Below, in pieces: positions 12,083 to 24,833 of a stretch of 64,000 nt of DNA; position 1 is the first letter of the stretch, and every line of letters starts with the position of its first letter. Origin of the DNA: Zarea fungicola (Eukaryota; Ascomycota; Sordariomycetes; Hypocreales; Cordycipitaceae); the NCBI GenBank assembly GCA_900169235.1, contig FWCC01000099.1, positions 1-64,000 of the forward strand, in the 5' to 3' direction. A model generated the notes under the pieces. The model had not been told where the DNA came from, did no database searches, and saw only the letters and a list, made by a program, of their open reading frames with translations. The translations under genes and the position numbers were made by a program.

Positions 12083-12737
12083 AATTTAGGCCCCAAGAAA
12101 GTAGACCGACCTGTGAGCGGGTCCAGTACGGTGTGAATAAATGGGCGGTGCATTTGTTGGGGTGAAAAGAGACCGCAAGAGGACAATATTCTATGTTAAT
12201 ATCTTTGGGCTGATGGGAAGGGGAATAGAGGGTCTGAAAATGAAAAATCATGAATGGGACTGCGACCACAGATGGAGAAGAGAAAGAAGCCAGCGACGGA
12301 ATAGGGAAGCTTATCACGCTGGAAAGAAAAGGAGGTATTGTTTTTTATAGCATGGCTTTGAAAAGTCTGATAAATCAAGTAGATAGTTGATTTTTGTGCA
12401 TGTAGTTGAGTTGTTTTTATTTCTTTTGTCTTATTTGCCCTCTTTTTGCCCATTCTACCTTGGGACCCGCGATAGATTGGAGTTTGGGCTTACCTTTTCT
12501 ATCTTTGAAATGATGAAAATGAACGATGACACGTAACATGGAGACGGAGTTCAAATGGAATGAATGTAGAACATGATTGATATTTACTACGCGTTCCAAT
12601 CATCTTGATTCTAAGTCGCCGACGAGCTATCCACAGCTGCGAATGATTCTAGCAAGACACAAGCCAAGTTCTTCCCAATTCACAGCTCAATAGTCGTAGA
12701 AGAAATCGGCCTCTTCCGTGAACTATAGCCAACCGAT

Positions 12738-12759
12738 ATCTACCTCATACGAGGTAGAT
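12738..12759. repeat. Perfect 9-bp hairpin
   Basis: ATCTACCTC at 12738-12746 is the exact reverse complement of GAGGTAGAT at 12751-12759, with a four-base ATAC loop. It lies 656 bp beyond the transportin stop, too far to be an obvious part of that transcript's end. No function is assigned. Confidence 0.7.
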
Positions 12760-15700
12760 TTAGCCTTGGGCAATGAGAGAATTAGCTTTCGGGTGTTTAT
12801 GCCTGCGGGTTTTCATACTCCCGGGCGACCTCACACCTAACGGCCGTCCTTTGGCGATAATCAAAAATTCCTACCATTTTCTACCGGCAAGCTACAGAGC
12901 AACCCCTCTCGGACAGAGGCTGTACAAGAAGCAACCGTACTAGAGGACCATTTATACGCCATGGAAGAGATCAATTCCTCCGCTTCGCTCGGCTCTCGCG
13001 CGCATACTCCTTTACTTGGTGTTTCGGCTGGCCGACTTGAGCTAGCTCCAAACCGTTTGCCCGACAAAAGAGGGAAATATCCTTTTAGCTCGGGCTTATT
13101 CTGGGCGTGCTGCCCCTCCGGTGTCTAGTGTACGTGTGCTGAGGAATTAAGGACTTTTAAAGTTTAACAAAGATACATGGCAGGAGCAGCACGTCAATTG
13201 CGGTAACCATTCTACTTGGATTATTATCCCGACGGTTTGGTATGGTGTATAGCTCGCATCTATTGACATAAACTGAATACACATTGTGGTTACAGACCAT
13301 GCCATATTCAAGAAAGCTTGGCTAGAAGCTGTGGATATGGCGTTGTCGATGACTACATCTTGAGAGTTTTGCTAATGGTGCCTTGAGCCACTTTGACGTA
13401 GTATGTTCTTTTTCCCTCACAGTTCGCTTGTAATGCTTTTGCCAACAGACAAAGGCGTGAGTAATTATAGAAGAATACAGAAGCAACTGCAGGGCGTATC
13501 GAGAATAGCCAAGCTCAGCTGCTCCAAGGCACGCACGACATGAGGGCATTGATTTAGACGCACGGGCCTGCATTGTGAAACTACAAGCCATTGTACACTG
13601 TACGTTTAACCATATACGCGACTTTCTTCACTGCGGTATTCCTCCCTGTACAATAATGTTCTTCAGGACAAAACCATGCATTATTTACCAACCCCCCCGC
13701 CCCTGTACCTAGAAGCAGTCCCATGGCCCAGTCTAGCCATGCCAGGAGCGTATATAACTTGCGGTACGTAACAGCCAAGACTCGAGTTCCTCTTCTTACT
13801 TTTCTGGTTTTAGCCTGGTTTATTTCTAAAGCGATGAAATTTCTCCCTGCCCTGGTATTCTTTTACTATTGCTTGTGTGCCCCGTTCCACCGCGTTCCAG
13901 CTGCAGTCTCTCTTGTCAACCCAAAGACTGCCTCGTAGTGATGCAATGCAGATCAACCATACCGCGTGGTGGCCGCCAAACTAACAATGGCAAGAGAAGT
14001 CTCGATACTACGTGCTATCTAACATCCCCCTTACATGCACAGCCCCCATCTAATCCAAACCAAGATAAATATGCATGGTTGTCTTTACAGCGAAATGTTG
14101 TCGACGGGTGGTTTCTCTCCTACCTACCATAGAGGCAAGTCAGAACCAACCAACCTTCGACGGAGCACCTAGCATTGGAAATATAATTTGCCTGTTTGCA
14201 AATTCTATCCTTCTTCGAGTACCCAATACTCTCAGGACTAGTCAGCCATGAGTTTACATTACAAGGAAAAACACTTTTCCTAATAGCGTTACAGTAACCG
14301 ATTCTGCCAGCCTTGAGCCCGTTAGCCGGATTTTATCTTCACGGTTAAGGATCCCATCTGTGTTAAAATAGTCCACCTGTAGCCTGTCATTGGACCCTTG
14401 TGAGAAAACGACGATGGAAATCGGCCCGTTCAGGCGAATCTTCAGTTGGGTTAGGTTGGTAACATCTCAGCTTTGCGCGAGAAACACACATGCTCCGAAG
14501 ATGCAAGTGGGCAAAGGTACGGGGAAAATATGCCTTCTTTAGGCCAACACAGCCCAATGTTCTCTCGAAGCCACTGGACCCGCCCTTCCTCCTCGTGCCG
14601 ATATTTAGTGGTAGACAAGCCCTTCTTTACCAGTCAACAGAAGAGACAAAACGACGGAAATATCTTTCTTCTCGTGATCCACCTAATTAGCTTTTCCATC
14701 ATACCGTACCAACTAAAACACTCACACAAGGGCTGCGCGAGATCCGATGCCGCCGGTTAGACAATACACCGAAATCACCGAGAAACGGTGGACTAATGGA
14801 GATACCAGTAGATATTGGTTTCTTCTTGCTTGGGCTCTCTCCCTTGGCAAGATTCCCATGCCAAGTGCCAGCTGCCGGATTATTCCTTGTGGAGTTTTTG
14901 CAACTTGGGGCTGGCAGAGCTAGTTATCGACTAAAATTATAAGATTTGACGAGAAAAGGTATTCACAGCTCATTCTCCTCTGACCGCTAATAAAGGTGGA
15001 CCGTTGGCAAATCGGAAAAGAAAGGGTCCGTCTTGGATTGAGTGCCGGCATGCATAAATGTGACCATTTAGACGCGTAGTGTTCTGAAAATAGAACCTTT
15101 GAAGCCTGGTTGGAGTAACCTCCGGGCTACGGAGTACATACATGGTGCCACGTCAAGTCACACCGTGGCAGCCAATTTTTTTGGGGTGGTTTCAGAATCA
15201 TCGCCGTCCCTGCTCCCTCACCCTATAGCCATCACTTCTCATAAGGCTGGTGGTTTGTACGCAGCCAGAAAACGTCATGGGGTTGGTTGGTCTATGAACA
15301 AGCCAACGCCCGTCCGGTCCTTGCCCGGATCATCGATCAACGCTCGTACATGTTGAAGAACCATATGTGAGTTTTATTTTGTCGAGCGCGAGCTCCAGTG
15401 CATCGAGAGGCCGAAACCCAGTCAGACCATTAACGAGACAAATCGCATCAAGCGGCTGAGTAGGACGGAGTACTGATGTCGCCCTAGTCTCCGCACAAGC
15501 AATGGCGTGGACGTTTCTAAATATAACTCGGCCCCGGTCCATCGCTTTGTTACTGGCTCTGGTGCATCTCCTAGTAACGTAATAGTACGGAGTACAGCAG
15601 CACAATAGTAGTGCACTGCTAGACAGTCTTTACCTCCGATGGTTCGTTTTCACCCCTCTTCAACCTTTCTAGACTTTATTCAATTTTCCCGCTGCAGATG

Positions 15701-18700
15701 GCCGCAGGCGTCATTAATCAAGTTCGAATGGATCACCGCACGGGGTGATCCATGTGACTCGGTAAAGACCCAGCTTGTTCACGTACATTGTAGATGGCAC
15801 CCAAGCCAGCAAGCCTCAACTCGGATAGGGAGCCATTGACAACATAATAAGCATTTTATTCAAAATATTCATGGAGGGAGAGACGAAAAGACTACCAAAA
15901 TTAGCTATCACAGCAGTTTGTGCATTACGACACATTGGTGTGGCGCCTATTTATACTGCCAGCTTTTTTTACATCTCCCGGTGCATTTGGACCCTGCTTA
16001 TGCCAAATGGGTTAATAAAAGAGAAGACAACTAGATACAAGATCACTACTCTGTTCATGTTCTAATTAAAAATAACGCCTTCAGGTACGCGCACACAGGC
16101 CAAAAAAAGGAAAGAAAATAAAAGTGAAGAAACAGTCCTTCTACAGTAGCGGGGATTTGCCAAAGCATTCACCGCAGCCATTTACAGAAATATCAATAGA
16201 ATGGCGCTCAATAGTCTGCACAAGTGTCTCGCAGGAGAAAATGAAGAAGGAAACTCGAGTAATGGTGTAGAGTCGCCTGGCCCTGGTCACAGAGGAACGG
16301 CTATCATCATCATCCATCCGTTCTCCACTGTAATCGTTTCTTGTTCCTGGGCAAGGATTTGTAGAGGCAAATTCGAAGCGGTTCCGCATCCAAACCATGA
16401 CAGGCTCGTCGGAAAAGAAATTTGGGGCCACGTAAGTACGAAGGTAAGAGGCTCTATTAGTGATCAAGCCCGTGGCCCAGTCTTCTCGGTAGTTAGTGCA
16501 AACACCATAGAGGTTTGACACGATTGGAGCCATCGCGCCCCACGAACTCGCGCATTTGATCCTTCTGCAGCGAAGCGGCACTGACTGTCAATCGGCCTGG
16601 CTATCTAGTAGCAATTACCCACTTACCTGACATGTGCCTGAAAACAAATCCAAGGTGGATCATCAATGCAACGGATGGTAATTTGTACAACACCTTTTTT
16701 TTTTTTCCTTTTTCGTCGGGCGTATTACTCTCGGCAGGGCTCTTATCGGCGCCGAAAATTCCATCGAAGCCGTCTGCTGTGTTCTTATTAGTCAGAGTGA
16801 AGCTCAAGAGGACCCAGGAGTCAAGTCCCTTTATGTATACGAAATAGGGAGGGCGTGTATTTACGCAAAGCATATGCTTAAATCAGCAACAAAATTCGCC
16901 ATCGGAGTGGCCGCTCTTGAGGCCGTCTTGACTAGAGTTGAGCAGCACTCGTTCACTACTCTTGTCTCACTGTGCGCCGTTACTACCAGCTTCAGATGCT
17001 TCCGGTGGTGCAAGCATAATAATGAGGTAAGAGTTGATGTGCACGAAACGTTCCATTTCGCCCCCCAAACAAGGGGCAGCCTGCGCAGCCAGGCGGAGAC
17101 GTGCCATATCTTACCGTGCGCAGCCCGTGGGTTTTTAGCCCTGTCTGACTTGCCACCAGGCTCTTGAAATCTCGGCTCTCGGAGCAGCATTGCGCGCGAG
17201 CAAAAAGGTTAGCCGCTCTTTTGGCACACGACACTTTAACCCCATACTCCTGGCCCAGCCCAACGGCGGAAGTGAAGTATTTTGTTGTATCAGCAACCAA
17301 GTCTTGTTCACGAAAGTGCTGGCCAAAACGTTAGCGGCGGGTGGATTGCTGCCGTTTTAGGAGACATGATGCGAGATGCCCACAAACTGTGTGTGATTGC
17401 TACGTAATGATTTATCTCGGTTTTATTTGCAACAAACAACTATGTACAAGGCTAAACATATGGCTCATTCAGAGAGCCGTGTTTTGCAGCCAAGTGTTCG
17501 CTTCCATAACGAGCCTGGTTGATGCTCAGGGTGTAAAGGCTCAGCTAGTAGTATCCTGAAGCTGGTCGCACTGTCCCATGATTGGATATAGTTGACATGT
17601 TGCTCCACCTCGGCGAGCAGCTCTGCCGATGTCGTAACTAGTTGATGGTTTCCTGCCCTTCTCGTTCTTACGCAGATTTCAGGCTACCTTACTGTACTTC
17701 CAAGCGAACTCCTCCAGCCTTTCACCAAGGCCCAATAAGTTTGTCGAGCTTCTCTTTACACCATATATCAGTTGTAATTTACCTCTGCCGCAAGATTCGC
17801 TGTCTTCGTAATGGTATATTGTCCTTTTCTGCTATTCTTGTAGCAGCATGCTGTCCAAGATGCTTGTTTGAAGATTGAGAGAAAAATATGACGATAAGGA
17901 AACACATAAGTAATCAGTTTCCTGTACATTAACAACCAAAGCAGCAAGTTGTTTACTGCGTGGTTTTACTGTAGTCTGTGATTACGTCGCCCCCTAGTCA
18001 GCAAGACGCCTACTCCAGCCACCAAGAGAGTGGGCAGGGACCTGGCCACTGTTAGCAATATGGAGCTTCTCCTAGTCGCAGCTAGATTTGATAAGCCAGA
18101 GGTATGAGACTGAAACAACTAGTAGAGATCAGTTTGCGGTTTTGTCAGAGACCATGGCGGCGAGTTGCACGGCCATGAATACCAATTCCTAAATATGTTA
18201 TTTGTGTGTGGGTTTGAGCAAAGACAAAAGTACAGAGACAGAGAGAGGGACAGATGATTGGTGATGACGGAGCCGGGGAGCTACCTAATGAGTCAATAAA
18301 AATGCTCACCGGCTCGTTGGCGAGGGCCTTGTTAACAGGGTGTCAAGGGACGGAGATGGCTGACGCTAGATGCCAATTTGGGACACGAGATTTTGAAATT
18401 TGATATATTAGATCTAGGTATTTAGCAGGGATCAGGAGCACATTTTTTGGAGCACATGAGCTGGGGTCGGACAGGGATCTGAAGAACTGGGGGTCACCAC
18501 GTCGGGAGATCCTGGTAGCTAATGCTGTTGGCCAGGAGCTACCTCGGAGCAAACTTATTTGCCCAGGGAAGAACTTCGTCGCGGAATCTGGGTGGTTGAA
18601 TTTTTGCATCTACTACTGTTATTATAGACTGGACTGCAAGGGTTGGAATCCCCCAACCAAGGACCAGTGAAAACCGGGAAGCAGGTTACTTGTAGTGCCT

Positions 18701-21700
18701 GCAAATTAAGTTTATAGAGAGGCTGTTTACTAATCGACTGTAAGTATAGTACTAAGCCTGAAGGCAAGCCGCGGACTGCGCTGCAGCTTGCATCGCCAAT
18801 CTGGTTGCCAGGCGGCACTGCGCAGTACCTGCCGTGCAGCTCTCCACAATCTTTTGAACACCTTCACCGCTCCAGTCATCGATATGGAAAATCGCCCCTT
18901 GCATCTCTCTTTCAATCCTCATCCTTCACTTCTTCACCCTTGCGAAACCCCCCACCCGCCCCCATTGACTAGCATCCCGGTGGCAGCATTTATTATCCAG
19001 TGGAAAGCGCTAATGCCTTACCTACCTTCAGCTTCAAACTATTCTCTTTTGGTCGTAGCGCACCAGTAGGAGCGGCTTGGCAGAAATATGATATCATCAA
19101 AGGAAACATGATAACTATACCGAAAAGGGACCACGGAGCCCGGTTTGATATTGTTTCAGAACCTGAGTTGGGAAACTCAGTTGCAGATCCAGCTTCGTCA
19201 GTTCCTCCACAAGATTATATTACTTCTGCAGTCCTCTCTGCTGGCTGGTTTCACAGGCTAGCCATATCCTTCCACATGGTCCAATTACTAGATAGGTCTG
19301 CTAAGAAAGTTCATCAGCGTTCCACCAAGAGATATTTTTGGACCAAACAGAAGCGGCCGCTCTCATGTAGCACAAGATGGCTTTGCGACGACAGCCGCCA
19401 AGTCAGTACTGCAGTCTGTGGCTGAAACTCCTTACAGTCACCTTTGCACCTGCTATGGTCATTTCATATATGTCGTTTTGTACTAGGCTGGGCAAGCCGG
19501 CATCGAGATTCTGAGAGACCAACGAATTATAAGAAAAGCTCCTCTGCAATGGCCAGCACTTAACAATACTGTTGATCCTTTCTTGGTGTGAGCAGACAAT
19601 TGTCAGAGTCTGGTGGCGCGCTATTCATGTAGAAGAAAGCAAGCCACCGACCCGTCGGCCAATTACAACCTCTGGCTCAGCCTGGTGCCACAGGACAAGG
19701 CGACATGACTAGCTCCTCCTAGCCAGGCTTTCCTCTTAGCAACTGCCCATCCCTAACTAGCTTTACATGACAGATAATAAACAAAGAAATGACAGAGCAC
19801 CTGAATCTTGAAAGGAGAAAAAAAAAAGTGCGAAAGAAAATAAGACAAGACATAAGCCATACAACACGAACCGCGAAGGCGGCCATCGCATGGAATGCCA
19901 AGACACCGGCGATGTTGACCTCTGGCAATGGAAGTTATTCCCGGGAACCTTTACAAAGCCGAGCGGCAGGCTGACCACATAAAGCATCTGGTCCCAAATT
20001 CGGCTTGGCGTCGCAGAGACACAGAATGTACATAAGCAATCACCGACAAGGGGAACCCCATTCACCAACCAGGGTCTCACGGCCTTATTACTTATTTGGA
20101 TAATTCCTGAACAAGGCTCTCGACTCTTGCTGGGATTAATGAGGTAGCGGCCGCATATGTTATAATCTCAAAAGGGCCTGGTATTATCTTCCGAACTTGG
20201 CCGGGATAGTTCCGCTCCGCTTCTTCCCTCTGCGCTGGCAGCATTTAATTTAGTTGGCTGCTGAACCACCAGTAGTGGACTCCATCTAACACACATATTT
20301 CGTCAGCCAAGACGGACAAACGGCAAATCCTGAGCTTGGAAGAATAGTTTTCCACTATGCAGCCATCAGACGGAGCTAGTCGCAGACGAAGAACCTGAGT
20401 TGATTGATGGCTGTTGCATAAATTGGTGCAGAAATGACGGGGGGCTGTCTGGCTGTACGGATGGAGATGGCACCATGTGGTGTTCTATTTTTGGTCACCG
20501 GTTCTGGCGCTAGTTAGTGGCCCGTGACAGCCCTTTCTCCCGCCCTAGTAGGGCCCGCAGGGTTCGCAGGTGAGCAGGGCTTAAAAGCAATGCCTGCCGA
20601 GACAATGGCAAAAAATCTTTAATAATCCATGAGATAACTACGGGGTATTTTATAGTTACTGCATGCAGGATGGACCCCGCTCCCTTTACACATAATCTGT
20701 AGCCGATGACTTGACTACCTATTATCCGGTGTTATCCATCCTATGCGCGACAGCAGGCAAGGGAGTGAAGGATACAAGGTTGGCTCTTCAACCTGATTTG
20801 TACGCAGAAGCCTGCCATGTAACGGCTTGCCACCGCAAACAAGACGCCCGGACAAACGTGATGCCTACCAGTACTAAGTTAGCACCAGTTGGTCAAGGCT
20901 CTGCCACGGTAGGAGTCTTGGCATGACGAAAAGCGTTTGTTGGAGAGGGCTTTCTGCGGGGGGGCAGGTGGTTAGGCTACGGCGAGCTACACTACCTGAG
21001 CCACACTGTGGGTGAGAGTTGGGAGCGTAGTAGCCAGCCACTTAAGCCAAATAAGGCATACATTTTGCCTGCTACTAGTTCTCAATGTCCTAGAGTTACA
21101 AGATCCCCGCTAAGCCGGCCCCATCTCTTAGCGTCGGCCGTGCTTCTCGGTCGGCCATGTCGGTCGAAAGAATCAACAATGAAATAGCCCCCACACAGTG
21201 TTCCCTGTCTCTCAGGCAGGATTCGTTGGCAGGGCCTTGAAGGCCGACGCAAGTGCGTTTCCCGTGGCGTTGAGACGATTCTAGAACCTCGTGATTATGT
21301 CTCTGGCTTCAAATAATGGAAGAGCTGCTGCAGGGTAATTGGCTCTATTGCAAAGGACATTTTGCCATTGAATCTGTCATGCCGTAGTTCAGCCAATTAG
21401 CACTTCATTCCAACGCATACGAGGAACGGCGAAGCTTGGGAGAGACAGTCTACTAATAACAGACATGAAACAGGTGATTATTCGTAAAGCTAACCCTGGG
21501 GCATGCAGGTGATTGGTGAAGGAGATACCAAGTTAGCCTCAACTGACAAGCTGCGGCCATCGCTTTTCTTGCCAGTCCGGATGGCACGTTGACACATACA
21601 TACGGCAGGTTTTGTCTAACGCCTTAGCTCTGCCGATGTAAGAAGGGTCACTGCCAAGCAATACACTGCATCGAGATTGCGACATGTCTGCGATTGTCAG

Positions 21701-22496
21701 CGACGGGGCATCCAAACAAGGCCTTGGACAAGTCCATGTTCTTTAGTCGAACTGCGGTAGTGCACGAGAGAAACCGTGAAATGTGCACCAACTTAACAAA
21801 TCGAGTTACAAATCGAGTTGGAGACTGCGAATGATGCCTCCCTTATTATACATACTCGACTGTAGAAAGCCCTACGAGCCAGGTGGGGGAATAAGTGGCC
21901 AGGGAGCTAATTCAGTTGTTGACGGATGAGGCGGCATGGGACACGGAAAAGAGTCCGCGGACTGGCTGACTACCAGTAAAATAGGACTGCACAAAAAGAG
22001 AGTCTAACAACACCGTTGCACCATGGTGTGGGGGGATATGGCGCGCCGCGGGGACGGTAAGAGTACCTAGCTGCGACTAATAAAATAGGGCGAGAGATTT
22101 CGAAATTATGGAAGACTGGAGAGAAGGGTATTTCTACTAAATTGAGTTAGGAGACCCAACAAGACGCGAAGGATACCGAGGAAAAGAGGTGGTCGACAAT
22201 TACGTTTGCTGTGAGAAGGATTGCTAGGCGGCGGGCTGGGTGGGGTGGGGGAGAGGGAGAGCAGGCGGCGGGCACCCTGGTCGGCTCCTCCTCAACCAGG
22301 CGGGCGGGCTCGCCCCAGTTGATGTTATTTTTATCTTTTTAGGGTGGTGGCCCGTCGCCTCTTTTTTTTTTGTCGTACTGGTAACTACTGGCTTGTCCCA
22401 GTTGGTCGCTTTGACCCACACCTACATGTGCGTCATTCTAGCATTCGTTGGGTCTACGCGGCGCAAGAGGGGAACCGAAAAGTTCATGCTGGACCC

Positions 22497-22533
22497 TTTT
22501 TTTTTTTTTTTTTTNNTTTTTTTTTTTTTTTTT
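22497..22533. other. Assembly gap inside a poly(T) tract
   Basis: Two ambiguous bases (22515-22516) sit between runs of 18 and 17 Ts. A separate 20-T run follows at 22614-22633. Homopolymers of this length are commonly mis-sized in assemblies, so the local length is uncertain. Confidence 0.9.
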
Positions 22534-23079
22534 CCCTTTCTCTCTCATTTGGAAGTATGTTGTTTCGGTGAAATTTGTTGTATTTGAAAGCAGTGGTGGG
22601 CGACGTGGGAGCCTTTTTTTTTTTTTTTTTTTTATGCCGCTGAGATTGGGGACGACCCTTCTTCTGCTCACGAGTAATGATGGAGGTGTTAAGAGATTGT
22701 GCAGGGTGCCGTATCATGTGTATTAGTCGTATATCAATGGCTATAAAATGTCTCGGAAAGTTAAACTTGCTATTTTTAAAGTTTCGTCAATGCTGGCTCA
22801 AAGGCTGCCCCCCGACTGTATGGTGTTGTAGAATACCGAGCCGTCCGTCACATATGTTGCAGTAAATGCAGTGAGTGGATTGGAATCACCTTGGTGGTGA
22901 AGAACTTTTGGTAGTTAGAAGGAAAAGCGCCGGTTTCCTCACCCAAAAAAAGAGACGAGGGGTTCCACTGTAAACGCCGAGACACACCCCTCTAAAAGAA
23001 GAAAACTGTCGTCCCCCAAAAGCACGCCCCCACACTACAACTCCCACTGTGAGGTGAGGGGAGAAGAAGCCACGGGGAT

Positions 23080-23130
23080 TACTTAGTACCTAGTACTGGT
23101 ACCTACCTGCCTACTGCCTGGTACTAAGTA
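23080..23130. repeat. 11-bp inverted repeat in the regulator's upstream region
   Basis: TACTTAGTACC (23080-23090) is exactly complementary to GGTACTAAGTA (23120-23130) with 29 bases between the arms. The spacer is itself rich in GGTACC/TAGTAC words. It lies about 1.7 kb before the start codon of the Zn2Cys6 regulator and about 235 bp before a GTACTCCGTAC element. Confidence 0.75.
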
Positions 23131-24731
23131 GTTGGTACTATCAGAGCTCTAGAGAGCATCGCATTTTCGGAGTCAAGCTAGGGGGGAAACGGCAGCCTAC
23201 CAGAGGTTGCGCTGTACGGAGAACGGAGCGCCAGTAGCACGACCCAGTTGCCAGCCCAGCCTGCCATCCCACACCACCCAACCCAGTGGCCGCTCGGGTA
23301 TTTTCTTGTTCGCCACAGTGAGCCTGGTTGCCCTTGCCATCTCTGGGCACTAAAAGCAAAGGTAGGTACTCCGTACCAGGTACCTACCTACACAAGGGGA
23401 CAAGGCACTAAAAATCTATAGGTGACCCGCTGGAGACCAAGCACAACAGCAAGAGTTGGTGTACTGTAGGACAGTACACCAGCACCGCAGCCAGCCCCCT
23501 TCCCTGCACATTGGGCATTGAAGCTTGCTGCAGGCTGCGCTGCGGGCTGCACGTACCATTTCTTCTTTTCCTCTAGGTGCTTGCTGTTCGATACCCGCTG
23601 GATGCCCGCTGGAATAGCCGGGTGGCCACTGCTTTTCCGTCTCGCTGACCAGCCCAATATGGTCCCAACAGCTGCTGGTGCTGTCCTGCTGCCCTGCTAC
23701 GCAGCCAACCAGCATCACAGACAACAGACACACACACACCACACACCCAGGCCCCCTCTGTTGCCTTTGTGGCCCCCTCCAAATCCGACCACCACCTCCA
23801 CTGTTTCTATTTAACAATCCTCCTCCCCCAGCATGTCTACCCTTCCACCTTACCCTGTCTCCCATCATATCCTCGACAGCTTCGGCACTGGCTCGCACCT
23901 TCGCTTTTCTCCCCCCTCCTCTCGCTCCTACTCTCGCTCTTAGGAAGTCCTCGTTGACTCCTGTCATTCGCTTATTAGTGTCTTGTTTTATTGTCTGCGC
24001 GGTTGTTGCCATACCAAACGCCGAATCCATATCTCTTGCTCCTACTCAACCATCCCCGCTGCTTCTGTCTACCAAGAAACCGTTTATTTTTATATGCGCC
24101 ACAAAATACTCTAGACCGAACCAAGCCTCAGACCACAACCGAACCGAAAGCCCTCACTCGCTTGCCCTGTACTCAACGCAACCGCAGCTGTCTTTGACAA
24201 AAGCCATCACCAGCCAGAGTTGGACAAAAAGAATAGCCTGGACGAAATCGCCTCCAAAGGAAGAGGCACTCTCTTCGCCAATTCAGAACAGTCTACAAGA
24301 CAGTGTCTGTTTCTCATTGCCGTGTCTAGATGCTTGTCTAAAGACAGCTTCCTTAATATCCTCTATTTTGAAGCTTCTAGACCACGAGAATTCTTGGTTC
24401 CTATCCTCCACAATTCGCTTTGCTGGAGACGGTTTATCAAAAACCCGCAACAATCGACTTCAAGTCACTTACGATCGCTACCCCCTTTGTTTTTTCTTTT
24501 CAAAAACTGGCATCCACTGTTCCAGCCTTGAAACAAGTCGTTCCGATATTCTCGTCGCTGGAGCACCTTCGACATCCTAGTATTTTTACTACATCGTCGG
24601 CTTGTTACTGACACCGGTGTCTGCCTCCCGCTTGGCACTCTTGGCTACTGCACCGCTTCACACTGTGCAGTCCAGTTTTTACCACTTTCGCTTCTTCACC
24701 ACACGCTTCATTGCCTGTGGTTTAGTATTTA

Positions 24732-24794
24732 CGTATGTACACTGTCGTATCTGCCACAATTTTCTTAATATGTCTTGCTCACTCCTTGTTCCAG
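24732..24794 (+). other. Possible 5' leader intron of the Zn2Cys6 regulator
   Basis: A GTATGT donor-like sequence near 24732 and a pyrimidine-rich TTGTTCCAG acceptor ending at about 24794 bound a fungal-sized intron just before the chosen ATG at 24834. Removing it would also remove an in-frame upstream ATG at 24735, whose extension is hydrophobic and unlike a regulator N-terminus. This supports 24834 as the start. Confidence 0.4.
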
Positions 24795-24833
24795 GTCTCT
24801 CGCTTCTTCCTTGCCCCTCGCCTCTTCGACGCA

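Larger units (their letters stand above)
12083..24833. other. 12.7-kb gene-free region upstream of a Zn2Cys6 regulator
   Basis: No gene could be supported between transportin and the regulator start. The open frames are short, lack family motifs and do not join through consistent splice phases. The stretch contains a 9-bp hairpin near 12738, two copies of the GTACGGAGTAC-type motif close together at 15128 and 15585, an N gap in a T tract at 22497-22533, a second T tract at 22614-22633, an 11-bp inverted repeat at 23080-23130 and another motif copy at 23366. From about 23700 to 24830 it is pyrimidine-rich and probably includes the regulator's promoter and leader. Non-coding transcripts are possible but not visible from sequence. 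Confidence 0.55.

Noticed and set aside
16141..16873. Minus-strand pair of frames with a GTAAGT...CTGCAG intron-like gap (near 16620), partly protein-like
   Set aside because: The phase left by the donor does not continue into the longer downstream frame, and neither part resembles a family; probably chance.
19000..19425. 141-codon plus-strand frame in the long gene-free region
   Set aside because: No recognisable domain, poor codon structure and no supporting neighbours.
23678..24580. 300-codon plus-strand frame upstream of the first Zn2Cys6 gene
   Set aside because: Ser/Pro/Leu content comes from CT-rich leader sequence; no domain and it overlaps the likely promoter and 5' leader.
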